Numbered from the stretch's first letter, positions 42,682 to 53,098 are shown. The stretch: 64,000 nt of DNA from Corbicula japonica (GCA_038501625.1 JAZAYU010000170.1:620001-684000), one strand, 5' to 3'. Numbers and translations are program-made. The notes: generated by a model not told the origin, from the sequence alone.

Positions 42682-45666
42682 TTATGCATCGATAACTACG
42701 TGTCGTCGTCTATCTAATCTTTTACACAGTTGTTTCATTTTGCCAGCGAATTTACCAGCTTGTTTTGGATTTTCTGAATACTGAAAGTCTTTAAAACCTT
42801 GATGGAATCTGCCAGATCTGACCTCAAAAAGTTTTTCTGTCTGAAGAAATTCGACGAGGTTTTGAACGTTGCTGTCCCTGTTTACAGTCCTCCGTCTGTG
42901 TCTGTAAATTTCATTCTCTACGATATTGACGTCAAATACGGAATCCAATGCCTCGCCGAATGGCCCAATGATTTGACTGCATCTGTCAATAGTTATGTCA
43001 GTGTATCGCCCCTTTGCAGATCTGAGAAGATCTTTGAAGAGCCTATTGAGAATCTCATTCATGAAATCATTGGGTAAGTTTCGACCAATACCACCTCCGT
43101 AATTGACAGTGCGGTTATGAATAAGATCATGTCTTACGTTTGCAGGAGCCCAGCCGTTAATAGATGAAATAAGACGGTGCGCTAGAATTACATACTTTGG
43201 GTGTTTTTTGGCAAAAAAGTAAACGAGGTCCAGTTTCCAGTAAGCCATCATAGCATCACCATCTGCCTCCCGAACAGCGTCACGTCGACATAAAAGGTTC
43301 AAACCCCTCCACAACAGTGCAACGGAGTAGTCGCGTTTTCTGTCGTTTTCGTAAGTGATGCTGGTATCTTGTCCCTTTTGTTTACGGCCTTTACCTTTCA
43401 AGCGCTTTTTACACTCAGAACTACAGAACCAGTCACCCTTTATTGTCTTGTCAGGATCTATACCTAAGCACTTCATATGATACCATTCTACTTTTGTACA
43501 CAGATGTTCTGCGCTACAGCCTATCATTGGTTCGTCACTTCCCAAATCTGTTTTGCAAGTACAATATGAATAGGGAATTTGTTGTTGCCGGCATTCGTCA
43601 CTGCAGAACCAATCACCTTTAATATTATCCGGATCCACGTTCACGCAAGAATAATGGAAATATTCGCCCTTCGTACAGCGGCTTCGAGCTTCACAACCAA
43701 TAACAGCTTCATCTTTGTCTTCACCACAGCAAAACATTTCTAGACTTGTCCCGTCATCATGTTTCAGTAAATCTGTGTCCAATCTGTACCAGACGTGAGA
43801 GACAAGACTACTACAAACATTTTCAAAGTACTTAGACTTTTCCTCATCTGATGCGTTTTCGATACCATCTGGAGCTGAGTTGGGCCTGCTAGAACTGTCT
43901 TCCATTTTCTGCAGCTCCATCGCCAGTAAACATAAATATGCTTCTGTACATACGCACATAAGCTCCCAGGCATGTGAAAAATTATCAGAAATATCGGGCT
44001 TCACTTGTCTGAAATTAAACATGTTTCTGACCTGGCACATCGTTCCCCGGGCGGCACAGCTTTTAGCTGAATACAGGTCATCATATAGATCTTGCAAGAG
44101 AATCATTTCCTTGTGAAACTCCTGGGCGGCAGGCTCTAGACCGTCTAATCTTTCAGTGGGGGTCAGGCCGTTCGTCCTGGCGCGCTGAGCATCATTTCCG
44201 CGCTCACAGCTTAAACCGTCTCCATACACTACTGTAGTGTATGGTTTGCCGTCCAGAACAGGTACGTATTGGTGAAGTTTTGAGTAAATCCCGATAGCCC
44301 CTTGTGTTGACGAAGGATCTTCCTTAAACACACCCAGATTGATTAGAACACTCTTGTATGTTGATTGTAATGTATGGTCATGTACAATGTGGCTTATCGT
44401 GCATTGGCTAAAGTAATCCTTATACCATTGTAAATGACGGGTCAATATCCGGCCTATAATTACAGCCATTCTGCTGGACAAATGTTGGAATTCTTGCTCA
44501 CCTGGAACGTAAGTACTTATTGGGAGCGACGATGAATCGATCGTGTCAACTAAAGGTAAATTTGTTGATTGTACACGGTTAATAGAAACGTATCCTAAAG
44601 CCATATTGATATATTTATTTTTTAAGTTTTCAGTAGGTCTTCGAGTGATTACCTTCTTCCCAACATTGTCCCAACAGAACGTGTACCCAAACGAAACCGT
44701 TTTGTAGTCTGTGCTGGTATCACTTTCTTGTGCGGCTGAGTCACTTTCTTGTGCTGCTGTGTCCTCCTCCTCAGTTGATAACTCAGGCATGTCGACTTCA
44801 AATGGTGTATCTAAACGCTCCTCGCTTGAATCGGACGACACAGAGCTGTCGCTGTCATTTGTTTCACTACTCTGTGACGATTCGTCGGAAATAACGCTTT
44901 CATCACTGTCTCCAGCAATTTCATCTTCATCATCAGTTAATGCAACTTCTTCATCTTCGATGTTTGGGACACTTGTAGATAATGCAATAGATAAGTCAGC
45001 GGCATCTTCAGGCTCAGTTGGCGTTTCAATTGTTGCACAAGACCGCAAATAACTTTCAGTTGTATTTTTCAAATGAACTGCAGCATCGTCAAAACCATGT
45101 CTAATTTTGTCTATGGCATTCAGTGTTGCATTTGATCCCAGACACAAACCTAAGTGAGACAACTGGTTAATTGTTTCGCGCTTGAGATTACCCCGCCAGA
45201 ACTGAATAGAGACGAGCGTTGGCAAGAATTTAAATGTTAGGGGATACTTGGCATTCAATAATATCGCCATTGACATTCCCAACCTCGGCTTCAGCTGCAC
45301 TCGTTGCCCCCTGATCAAAGATGTTTCATTTTGCTTCGTTGTTATCGACGCTCTTAGAACACCGCTAAATAATGGAGCAGATTCATTTGCTACAGACAGA
45401 GTTTTATCCCAAGAGAAGTCGTGTATGCTCGGAACGTCTACGTCATTACTGAGTGGGAAGACTGATTGTTTTGTTTTTAGCTGACGGATTTCTTTCCTGA
45501 CAATTTCAACCGCTACTGACACGAAAGCTCTTTTTGATGCTTTTGTGGCATTGTACAGACCTTTTATGGCACGTTTGTATTGCCTAGCTCTTATGGCGGT
45601 TACAACTGTATCCCACTTAGAAACAGTTGTAGCACTTCTACCCTTAGCAAAAATTGACCGGGCCAC
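42682..45666 (-). CDS. DUF6589-type protein with two PHD fingers, main exon, 994 codons
   Basis: Long intact frame. Residues 1-200 are basic and helical, 210-320 are acidic and Ser-rich, and 475-590 contain a conserved block with YGDGLSCERG, RLDGLEPAAQEFHKE, and AARGTMCQVRN typical of DUF6589 proteins. Two tandem PHD-like fingers lie at about 646-692 and 702-752, both ending GDWFCSxEC. The carboxyl region includes WAPANVRHDLIHN and NYGGGIGRN. The first listed codon is GTG just inside a splice acceptor (poly-T, cag/ggt at about 45682), so the true start is in an upstream exon. The family is probably a transposase with an RNase H-like core, and the Asp-containing YGDG motif is a candidate catalytic site; this is inference. 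The PHD fingers could read histone tails for targeting. Confidence 0.8.
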   Translation of the reverse strand: MARSIFAKGRSATTVSKWDTVVTAIRARQYKRAIKGLYNATKASKRAFVSVAVEIVRKEIRQLKTKQSVFPLSNDVDVPSIHDFSWDKTLSVANESAPLFSGVLRASITTKQNETSLIRGQRVQLKPRLGMSMAILLNAKYPLTFKFLPTLVSIQFWRGNLKRETINQLSHLGLCLGSNATLNAIDKIRHGFDDAAVHLKNTTESYLRSCATIETPTEPEDAADLSIALSTSVPNIEDEEVALTDDEDEIAGDSDESVISDESSQSSETNDSDSSVSSDSSEERLDTPFEVDMPELSTEEEDTAAQESDSAAQESDTSTDYKTVSFGYTFCWDNVGKKVITRRPTENLKNKYINMALGYVSINRVQSTNLPLVDTIDSSSLPISTYVPGEQEFQHLSSRMAVIIGRILTRHLQWYKDYFSQCTISHIVHDHTLQSTYKSVLINLGVFKEDPSSTQGAIGIYSKLHQYVPVLDGKPYTTVVYGDGLSCERGNDAQRARTNGLTPTERLDGLEPAAQEFHKEMILLQDLYDDLYSAKSCAARGTMCQVRNMFNFRQVKPDISDNFSHAWELMCVCTEAYLCLLAMELQKMEDSSSRPNSAPDGIENASDEEKSKYFENVCSSLVSHVWYRLDTDLLKHDDGTSLEMFCCGEDKDEAVIGCEARSRCTKGEYFHYSCVNVDPDNIKGDWFCSDECRQQQIPYSYCTCKTDLGSDEPMIGCSAEHLCTKVEWYHMKCLGIDPDKTIKGDWFCSSECKKRLKGKGRKQKGQDTSITYENDRKRDYSVALLWRGLNLLCRRDAVREADGDAMMAYWKLDLVYFFAKKHPKYVILAHRLISSINGWAPANVRHDLIHNRTVNYGGGIGRNLPNDFMNEILNRLFKDLLRSAKGRYTDITIDRCSQIIGPFGEALDSVFDVNIVENEIYRHRRRTVNRDSNVQNLVEFLQTEKLFEVRSGRFHQGFKDFQYSENPKQAGKFAGKMKQLCKRLDRRRHVVIDA

Positions 45667-45947
45667 TTTCGTTTTACCCTGAAAAAAAAAAGTTTAAATC
45701 ACTCATCTTCCCGATTAAGACTAAATAATTGTTTGTTCCGCCCATCAATCATTCAACATTGAACATGCCAATCGATTATCATCACTATCATATACGTCAT
45801 TATTATCATCATTCTCACATGTCGTCATCACCAGCACCATCATCATCATCATTGACGATAATTTGTTGACTATATATGTTGAATATAATTTGATATGTTG
45901 ACTATAATATCTATATATAAAGGTGATGATAAAAAGGGGTTAAATGA

Positions 45948-46045
45948 TCATATCAGGAATTGTCACAACCAAAAAACACAGCCTCCCCACGCATCCAAAA
46001 AGATAAGAGGAAAGAGAGCGTATATTTATAAAATGATCAATTGAT
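45948..46045. repeat. Dispersed repeat, second copy of 65-165
   Basis: See 65-165; same orientation, with several substitutions. Confidence 0.6.
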
Positions 46046-46135
46046 AGAGCATTAACGCCGAAAATAAGATTTATTGAAAATGCCACTTAACCCTTTACTT
46101 CATAGAAATACATGTACATATGTACCTTGATTACA

Positions 46136-46335
46136 TGGGCGAACAGTGTAGATCCAGATCAGCCGGCACGTCTGTGCCATCTGATCAGGATCTGCACTGT
46201 TCGCTTTTTTGTCAGAAATAACCTAAAAAAACAAAACGCAAATAATGTTAATCCTGATCAGGCAACACAGATTGGCCAGCCGATCTGGATCTTCATTGAT
46301 CGTAAATGCGTAAAAAGGTGTAGATTTGAGGAAAG
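46136..46335. repeat. GAACAGTG palindromic dispersed repeat, copy 3
   Basis: Best-preserved member: arms gggcgaacagtgtagatcc and gatctgcactgttcgc, then a second inverted pair around gatcaggcaacacag. It sits within the 8-kb transposon, so it inserted after that element. Confidence 0.8.
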
Positions 46336-46442
46336 GGTTAATATTGATCAGTTCCCAATAACCGAAATTGACCATTAAATATAATTACTTTATTTATTGT
46401 TATCCTACATAAAATGTACTCTGTAAGCCTTAATTTTCATAT

Positions 46443-46895
46443 TTACCGGATTTCAGGAAGAGTTACAACATTTTTTGTGATTTTGTTTTTCTTGTTTTTT
46501 TTTTTGTTTTTTTTTTCGTATCTTGGATGTACCTGAATAGGAGTACTGGTAAACATCGGTCTCTTTGTTGATGAACCGGGGGTGTCCATTTTCTGGCCGT
46601 GTGACATCTGTCGTTTCCGTCCAATATATGATGGCGTTGCAGTCTTTCCCATGAACTCTTTACATGACTGCCTATACTTGGCTGAAGTATTCAACAAACT
46701 CCAACATGATGGACATAGGAATTTGCCTTGCAGCAGTTTAGAAACAGGCGTTATAGGCTTGCCCGTTATGTTTTCCACTTCTGAACGCGCCTCCTTTCCC
46801 GTAGTTGGCAACGTCTTTTCCAACGAAAAACGGTAGTGTCCAGCATTACCAGGTTTTCTCTTAAATTCACTGTTGCAATTTGCGCACAAAGACAT
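46443..46895 (-). CDS. Candidate first exon: Cys-rich zinc-binding amino terminus, 150 codons
   Basis: Begins MSLCANC with a second pair CPSC at about residue 57-60, suggesting a zinc-binding module, followed by a basic Lys/Asn-rich tail. It lies 0.8 kb upstream of the DUF6589-type frame on the same strand. Its final codons run into ccg/gtaaat, a possible donor. Direct splicing to the acceptor at 45682 does not keep frame by my reading, so an additional exon, a different donor, or an indel in the poly-A tract (46482-46516) would be needed. It could instead be a separate small gene. Confidence 0.5.
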   Translation of the reverse strand: MSLCANCNSEFKRKPGNAGHYRFSLEKTLPTTGKEARSEVENITGKPITPVSKLLQGKFLCPSCWSLLNTSAKYRQSCKEFMGKTATPSYIGRKRQMSHGQKMDTPGSSTKRPMFTSTPIQVHPRYEKKNKKKNKKNKITKNVVTLPEIR

Positions 46896-47065
46896 TTTGA
46901 TTCCTAACGTTTAACTTACTTCATACGCATAATCCAAGGCATCGTGTGTACTCAATATGTCACGTGATACATAAAGGTGGTAAATTTCAATCCAGTCCGA
47001 TTGCTGCCGCTGTTATCATGTCATTTTAAGGGCAACGTTCTATCTATTTACACATTACTAAGAAA
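46896..47065. promoter_or_regulatory. Divergent intergenic region
   Basis: 170 bp between two opposite start codons. It contains tgtcacgtgatac, an E-box-like CACGTG at about 46962. Its use as a promoter is inferred from position only. Confidence 0.35.
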
Positions 47066-48421
47066 ATGGACGCTAAACAAATAATTGCGTTATTCAATGA
47101 AAGAAAACTGTTGCACAACATAAATTTCGAGCCGAAGTACGAACAAATGCTAATTGCAGAACATTTATTAAATGGCTACAACACTTTAGGATTTTTACCT
47201 ACCGGGTTTGGTAAGACACTTTGTTTTTTGATGAAAGATATGCTCTCTGACCAAAAGACTATCACATTGATCATCTCACCTCTGTTGTCGCTGATGGACA
47301 ATCAAATAGAAACTTTGAGTAAATGGGGATTTTCTTGTGCTAAAATTGCTCACGACACATCAATTGACATTTGTGACAGAATAGCCAATGGTGAGTTTTC
47401 GTTTGTGTTTGCATCCCCCGAATCTGTCTTGAAGCAAAACTGGCGGAAAAGGTTTTTAAACGATGTTTGGCAAAAACGGCTTTGTTGTTTAATATTTGAT
47501 GAAGCACATTGTCTATCCGAGTGGGGAGAGGACTTCCGACCGGATTATGCCGAAATGGCTCAATTAAGGAGTTTGTTTAAGGTCCCGATTCTGGCCGTGA
47601 CAGCGACATGTACGAACAAAGTGAAAGAAGGAATTATGTCTGTTCTTCAACTTGATCCCGACGATACTAAGGTCGTTTGGAAATCGCCAAATCGTGAGAA
47701 CATAATGATTGTGTGTCGCAAACGCTCTTCTGGTGATATAGAGACAGAGTTTGATTGGCTTATTGAACACTTGAAACTGTACGGACGAAAATCAAAGAAA
47801 ATTCTTATATACTGCCGGTCTATAGATACAGTTTCAGAGCTATTTCTTTCTTTAAAGGCTTCTCTTCGACAGTTCGCATACGCCGATTCAATCCAGGATT
47901 CTTCACATCTGCTACTTGAAATGTTTCATAAATGCACAGATGAGTCTTCTAAAACTAGAATACTGAATTTATTTACGAAACCAGATAGCAGCATCAGGTG
48001 CATTATCGCTACCGTGGCGTTAGGCATGGGCATTGACATCAGAGATGTAGACCTCGTAGTGCATTACGGGTGCCCGAAATCCGTTGTGTCATATTGGCAA
48101 GAAGCAGGGCGATGCGCAAGAGATGGGCGACAGGGTATGAGTTACATCTTATATGACAACTTCACTGCATCTTTGAAGACTACGGACGTAACCATGGCAA
48201 ATATCGTTCGAAATTCTGAGAAGGAGTGCATTCGGCAAAATGTAATGAATGTGTTTGAAGTTTTAGAGAAAAACGATATAAAAAACAAATTGTGTGGTGG
48301 GTGTAATGATAAAAAATGTGCCTGCGAGTCTTGCAAATGTTGCTCATTTTGTTGTTCTAAATGTCCGTGTTATGGAAATGTACCTTTGATCAACAGTTTT
48401 ATGCATATAGAGGATGAATGA
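47066..48421 (+). CDS. RecQ-like superfamily 2 DNA helicase, 451 aa
   Basis: ATP-driven DNA unwinding. Motif I PTGFGKT at residues 45-51, motif Ia region SPLLSLMDNQ at 71-80, motif II DEAH at 145-148, motif III AVTAT at 177-181, motif V region ATVALGMGIDI at 315-325 and motif VI QEAGRCARDGR at 345-355. The helicase core matches the RecQ type, but the usual RQC and HRDC domains are absent. Instead it ends with a Cys-rich tail (residues 410-435, at least ten Cys), likely a zinc-binding domain. Transcribed divergently from the Cys-rich exon candidate, 170 bp apart, so a shared promoter region is plausible. The frame is intact, which argues for a fairly recent element. Confidence 0.92.
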   Translation: MDAKQIIALFNERKLLHNINFEPKYEQMLIAEHLLNGYNTLGFLPTGFGKTLCFLMKDMLSDQKTITLIISPLLSLMDNQIETLSKWGFSCAKIAHDTSIDICDRIANGEFSFVFASPESVLKQNWRKRFLNDVWQKRLCCLIFDEAHCLSEWGEDFRPDYAEMAQLRSLFKVPILAVTATCTNKVKEGIMSVLQLDPDDTKVVWKSPNRENIMIVCRKRSSGDIETEFDWLIEHLKLYGRKSKKILIYCRSIDTVSELFLSLKASLRQFAYADSIQDSSHLLLEMFHKCTDESSKTRILNLFTKPDSSIRCIIATVALGMGIDIRDVDLVVHYGCPKSVVSYWQEAGRCARDGRQGMSYILYDNFTASLKTTDVTMANIVRNSEKECIRQNVMNVFEVLEKNDIKNKLCGGCNDKKCACESCKCCSFCCSKCPCYGNVPLINSFMHIEDE

Positions 48422-48877
48422 GGACTGCCTCGCTCGTCCTTTCTCCATAACTTTCTAATATATTATCAGTTTTATTTCTAACAAACTATAATAAAAGACT
48501 GTCCACAGTCATAGAAAAATTCTAAACATCTCTGATTTTTCTAGTATGCAACAGCATATGATGAATAAACATGGTTAAAACAATCATTTTATAAACCATT
48601 AACTCTCCGTAACGACGACACTCTATACAATATATTTTCGTCCAAAAAAAGTTGTACTTATTGGACACGAACCTGATAGAACGCACATGTGCACATGTAT
48701 GTGTATTGAAGTGGAAAATGTGTTTTAAAACGTGTTTTTAGGTAGAAATAGACCACAAATGTAAGTATTTGTATTTAATATTCTATTCTACAACGAATAA
48801 ATGCAGTTTATTCAAGCTTCTCAAAGATTTTCACCAAAATGCATATTCTCGTATTTGCTACGTGTTTTGAAAGAGCT

Positions 48878-49008
48878 AAATTTAGACGTAGCGTGGATTT
48901 GACCTTTCAAAAAATTATCATCAAATCCACCGTTTACGTCTAAATTTTTGGACCGTGGATTTGACCTTTCAAAAAATTATCATCAAATCCACCGTTTACG
49001 TCTAAATT
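48878..49008. repeat. Tandemly repeated hairpin near the right end of the 8-kb transposon
   Basis: Stem halves aaatttagacgta and tggatttga pair with tcaaatcca and tacgtctaaattt around an 18-nt loop (48878-48947). A 62-bp unit is then repeated almost exactly (48893 and 48955). The hairpin lies just inside the terminal region and may be a protein-binding or foldback end. Confidence 0.75.
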
Positions 49009-49070
49009 TTTGGACTAGTTTTAACCAAAATGAGGCCGTTTTAACTTGAGGCCGTTTTGACTGTAATCAC

Positions 49071-49590
49071 TTATTTTTACACCCACATACATGGGACCAC
49101 TGGAGAATGTTACACTGCAAAATCATTCATATAGCCAATATAAAGAAACTGTTACCTTTAAATTCATGTAAAAAGTCTTCTTCAAATGGCACTATCTCAT
49201 TCCGTACATAAAAGCGTTTGTTCATATTTCGGATGACGCGCGCGCAATGTATAAAACACAGTTCACGGTCCAAGACATGACCTGTGTACTTTGGCGCTAG
49301 GAACTCTGGGATAAGAACTGCTTTTAGGCGGAGTTACGGCCCTGCTGCATTGCATTTAAGAATCGGGGTTGCTTTATGTCATCAGCAGACGCTATAGGAC
49401 ATGGAAAATGCGTGAAGTTTTATTTATTTTTTACAATTAAAATAGGAAAAGCGTCAACAACATTAAACTTGTTTCGTTTTAAATCTTTATGCAACTAAAG
49501 CCTCCTATAGTTAATCAATATCGCCCATTTTAAGTTTCGATGAAAGCGGCCATCCCTCGGATTTTTAAACACCATCCTTTACAGGCACGC
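49071..49590. other. Non-coding stretch
   Basis: No gene recognised; GC-mixed sequence at 49240-49390 without an open frame of note. Confidence 0.5.
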
Positions 49591-49650
49591 TGACGTCATA
49601 ACTTTCATTTTGACGTCATAACTTTCATTTTGACGTCATAACTTTCATTT
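49591..49650. repeat. Three exact 20-bp repeats with TGACGTCA
   Basis: Three head-to-tail copies of tgacgtcataactttcattt. Each contains the palindrome tgacgtca, the consensus cAMP-response element bound by CREB/ATF proteins. It may be fortuitous or part of a promoter. Confidence 0.9.
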
Positions 49651-49725
49651 GCACTTTTGTTGCAAAAGATTTAGACAACATATACCATCAATTTGAGTTT
49701 AATTGTGAAAAAATGTAGATGGGGC

Positions 49726-50050
49726 GTTACCAGTGGCGTAGCTACTATTAGGCCTTGTGTGCCTGGACCTACAAGTTGGACAAGAAAATGAAATGGTGGG
49801 ATGGTAGCGGGTACAAACCGTTTGGTCGAATCAATTGTGTCTTTGGCGTTGATTTGTTTTCTGGGGCATTGAATCGAATTCATATTTTTTTTGTTTTGAT
49901 AATTTTCCTTTCATTTTTGCATTTTTAATCTCCACTTGTTTCCGGCTTCTGGGGGAGGGGCCCCAGACCCCCTTACCAAGGGACAAGTGCCCCTTGGAAC
50001 CCCTTGTATGGGCCTACAACTTGAACAAAGCTGGCTACGCCTCTGGTTAC
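49726..50050. mobile_element. Short TIR element (MITE), 315 bp, with 5-bp target repeat
   Basis: 49731 starts cagtggcgtagctac and 50045 ends gctacgcctctg, imperfect inverted termini. gttac lies immediately outside both (49726-49730, 50046-50050). The interior has a GC-rich run of c and g around 49950-50000. It encodes nothing. Confidence 0.7.
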
Positions 50051-50470
50051 AAGCTAGCAGTTCGTAATCACATATTTGCAGGTGTCTTAAGATTCCACTT
50101 GATAAAATGGAAATGTTTACTATTTACTAGTATTTAGTATTTACATTTCTCATAAGTAGTCTACAACCCTTTAGTGCATTCAAGAGATATTCTTTAATAT
50201 GTTTGTTACAGTTGGATGGAAACGGGCATTTACGTAAGGAAGAATTATGACAGGTCATCACTAATGAATTTTCACATGCATGTTGCCATACATTGTTGTT
50301 TTAGCTTAATATCTCATAGATAAAAGATTTCCAAAGAAATTATAAAATAAGGATCGAGCATAAAAATTTGTCACAAGTGTAACATAATAAGGAACAACAT
50401 ATTATTAACTCAATCATAACAGAACTGATCTTATGGCACTAATTGTTTTGGAGACAAGCATGGTGTAAGT

Positions 50471-51604
50471 CGGCATAGTATAAAGTATGGAGTGGAGTCT
50501 TGGAGTGGAGTCTTGGAGTGGAGTCTGGAGTCTGACCTTGGAGCTGAATTTTGGAGCTGAATTTTTGGAGAGAAATTTTGGAGTGACCTTGAAATTGATT
50601 TTTAATAGAGTGACTGAATCTAGACTAGAAACACACTGTTGTAATTGTTTCACTTGTGATTATAATGTTATGTTTATTCATGTCGTTAAATAATTTATTT
50701 TTAACATGCCAAGAAATCCCCACAGCAAACTTCAACCTTTCTGTTTCTACACAGCTGTCCTGAAATGATCTTAACTTGACCACATGACCCTATTAACCTT
50801 CTCTAATTGCAGTAGTTCGAAGCAGGCGATTGTTTATTCAACAAGGTTTATCAGTTATCCTGCAGTAGAGTTGCAGATGATACTTTATACATGTACGTGT
50901 AAACTGCAGTGGCATTTCTGTGAACATCTCTTAATGCATGTATCAATAAATTGACTGTTATATAAAAGAATATGATAGAAAGTTTCCGAAATAAGTTGAT
51001 AAAATAAAAAAGTGAGTGATTACAGTATATGTATATGCGATAAATAAATGGGCCTTATGTTATCAAATCCAATATTCACAATTAATAACCCTTTCTACCA
51101 TATATACGATTAAATGGCATGGACGAACAGTGTAGATCCAGATCAGCCTACACATCTCTGCCATCTGGTCAGGATCTACACTTATTTGCGTTATTTCTGA
51201 TCAAAAAGCGAACAGTGAAGATCCTGATCAGACATCAAGGATGTGCCGATTGATCAGGATCTTCGGTATGGTATTTAACTTTATCTATTATAAAAGTGCA
51301 ATTAAAAACATTGATCATAAATAGCTTAGAAGACATTCGTGTGTACTGAAGCGTGCATATTAATACATAAAAAGTATGTTTTGTTTACTATGAGATTTGA
51401 ACCCACGACGCTAAAGATAAAAAAGAATATCATTGTCATAATGAATAATAAAATATTTCAAAACAAAGACCAAAACCAACTCCTAGGTCAGACTCCAAAA
51501 TCTCACTCCAAAAATTCAGCTCCAAATTCAGCTCCAAGGTCAGACTCCAGACACCACTCCAAGACTCCACTCTAAGACTACACTCCATACTTTATACTAT
51601 GCCG
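50471..51604. mobile_element. Foldback element with GGAGT-rich inverted ends
   Basis: 50471-50590 (cggcatagtataaagtatgg, then repeated ggagt/ttggagt words) is the reverse complement of 51486-51604 over about 120 bp. The ends are themselves built from small tandem words. The interior contains a GAACAGTG repeat and no gene. It abuts the next element directly. Confidence 0.7.
51118..51275. repeat. GAACAGTG palindromic dispersed repeat, copy 4
   Basis: Arms ggacgaacagtgtagatcc and aagcgaacagtgaagatcc with gatcagcc and ctgatcaga words, as in the other members. Confidence 0.75.
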
Positions 51605-51605
51605 T

Positions 51606-53098
51606 GTAAGTCTTTCCCATAACTAGGTTATCGTTCGTGGTAAAACATGGATTACATCCCTTGATTACTGGCGACTCACTTCCGGGGACGCTAAAACAAA
51701 ATGGATGTTAAAGAGAGCGACGAGGCGTGTAAACATATGATCTACAATATATCAGATGTCTGGAAAGCAACATTTAAATTATTTTTCATTTTATAATGAC
51801 AACTAATAAAATATTTTTAAAAATCATCATAACTAAGAAAAATGCACTTATAACGGCGCTTTCGGTTATTCTAACTATTGTTCCGTATCGTTAGGCGGCT
51901 CGCTTCCAGATATTCGCTCGATTAGTAATGACCGAAAAATATGAAAAAAAACAACAACTCAAAAGTATTTAGGTGTTTGTATGAATATATTATCGAATTA
52001 TAACAAAATAACACAGATGTACGCTAGAGTATATATATAAATATGGCGCTTTCGGTATGTGACATATATCGTTAAATATTAAGTACGCATATTAATATTA
52101 TTTTTCTCGAATTCAAATAAATTTTTGTAATAAATCATCAATATTTGAAAAATTTTGCATTATTTTTTTCAATAACTAACACAAATGCAATCATAAAGTT
52201 GCTTTCTGTTATTCTAGCTAGCTTTTGGTAACTATCGACGATCAACTTTATGATATTCGCTCGCTTTTTGGTATATTCGCGAGCTATATGGAAAAAAACA
52301 ACAACATAAACGTTTTTAGTTAATTATGAATATATTTTTGAATGATAATAATATATTCGAAATTTAAGACATATAATTATATATATGAAATTTATTTAGC
52401 AATCTCGGTATGTGACATGCAAAGTTAAAAACAAGTGCTACTAATCTGAAATATGGTAGTTAATAAAAGTGATGATCTTCTGTTAATTTTATTAAAAGTG
52501 ATATTACTGATACTGATATTTGAATTCTCATATTTATTGTGTATCAAACATTAACAGTTTATTGTCAAATTCAGTTTTAGCTTAATTTTATAATTGGCCA
52601 TCTATATTAATTCTTTGTAAGCGGTTTGACAATTTAATTACTGATAAGATGTAGATATCGCATATATTTGCCATGGTTACGATTGCCCGAGGCAGATAAA
52701 TTATCAAGTTTTTAACGATTTTACAAGTACATTAAGACATTCAAACTTTTTACAAGTACATTAATTTAAGACATTCAAACTTTTACATAAAGATTCAACT
52801 AAATTGAAAAGCGAAGGAATACCGCTCGTATTAAGAATTACCTTAACTGCATTTTAGAAATAGTTTTTATAGTTGACATCCGACAGTTTAACCCTTTTAT
52901 ATAAGTACGCGTATATACGGTCTTTTTTGTCAATTTCAAATAAAATCTTTTGATTTTAGGTAAAATAAAAATTATTGTAATCTTGTCTCCTTTATCATCG
53001 GACGTCCCCGGAAGTGGAAAGTGATTTCTCGGTCATGCGCACTTCGTCAAAGGGCAAGTAATTTTCAAGGGAAACTACCTAGTTATGGGAAAGGCCTA
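51606..53098. mobile_element. Non-autonomous TIR element, about 1.5 kb
   Basis: Left ctttcccataactaggtt (51612) pairs with cctagttatgggaaag near 53079. A second inverted pair, cacttccggggacg (51678) and cgtccccggaagtg (about 53004), lies inside. The interior is AT-rich with no reading frame. It begins right where the GGAGT foldback element ends. Confidence 0.7.

Larger units (their letters stand above)
45683..46442. other. Region between exon candidates, with dispersed repeats
   Basis: Contains a cat/atc-rich simple stretch (45776-45850), the repeat shared with 65-165, and a GAACAGTG palindromic repeat. No coding exon was identified, though one may be hidden here. Confidence 0.5.
41105..49070. 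mobile_element. 8-kb DNA transposon with SGNH, DUF6589-type and RecQ-like helicase genes
   Basis: Inverted subterminal matches bound the region: a 41157-41178 segment with caaaaacacgtagcaaat pairs with atttgctacgtgttttga at 48853, and ctagtcc occurs outside it on both sides in the proper order (41127, and its complement ggactag at 49012). The word gaggccgttttaac is present near both ends (41113, 49032). Three genes and one first-exon candidate fill the interior. The combination of a large DUF6589-like protein with a superfamily 2 helicase recalls the helicase-bearing (AcademH) lineage of Academ transposons; that assignment is from memory. The exact left end is in or next to the gap. Confidence 0.65.

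Noticed and set aside
44711..45052. Ser-rich plus-strand frame
   Set aside because: Antisense of the acidic, Ser-rich region of the DUF6589-type gene.
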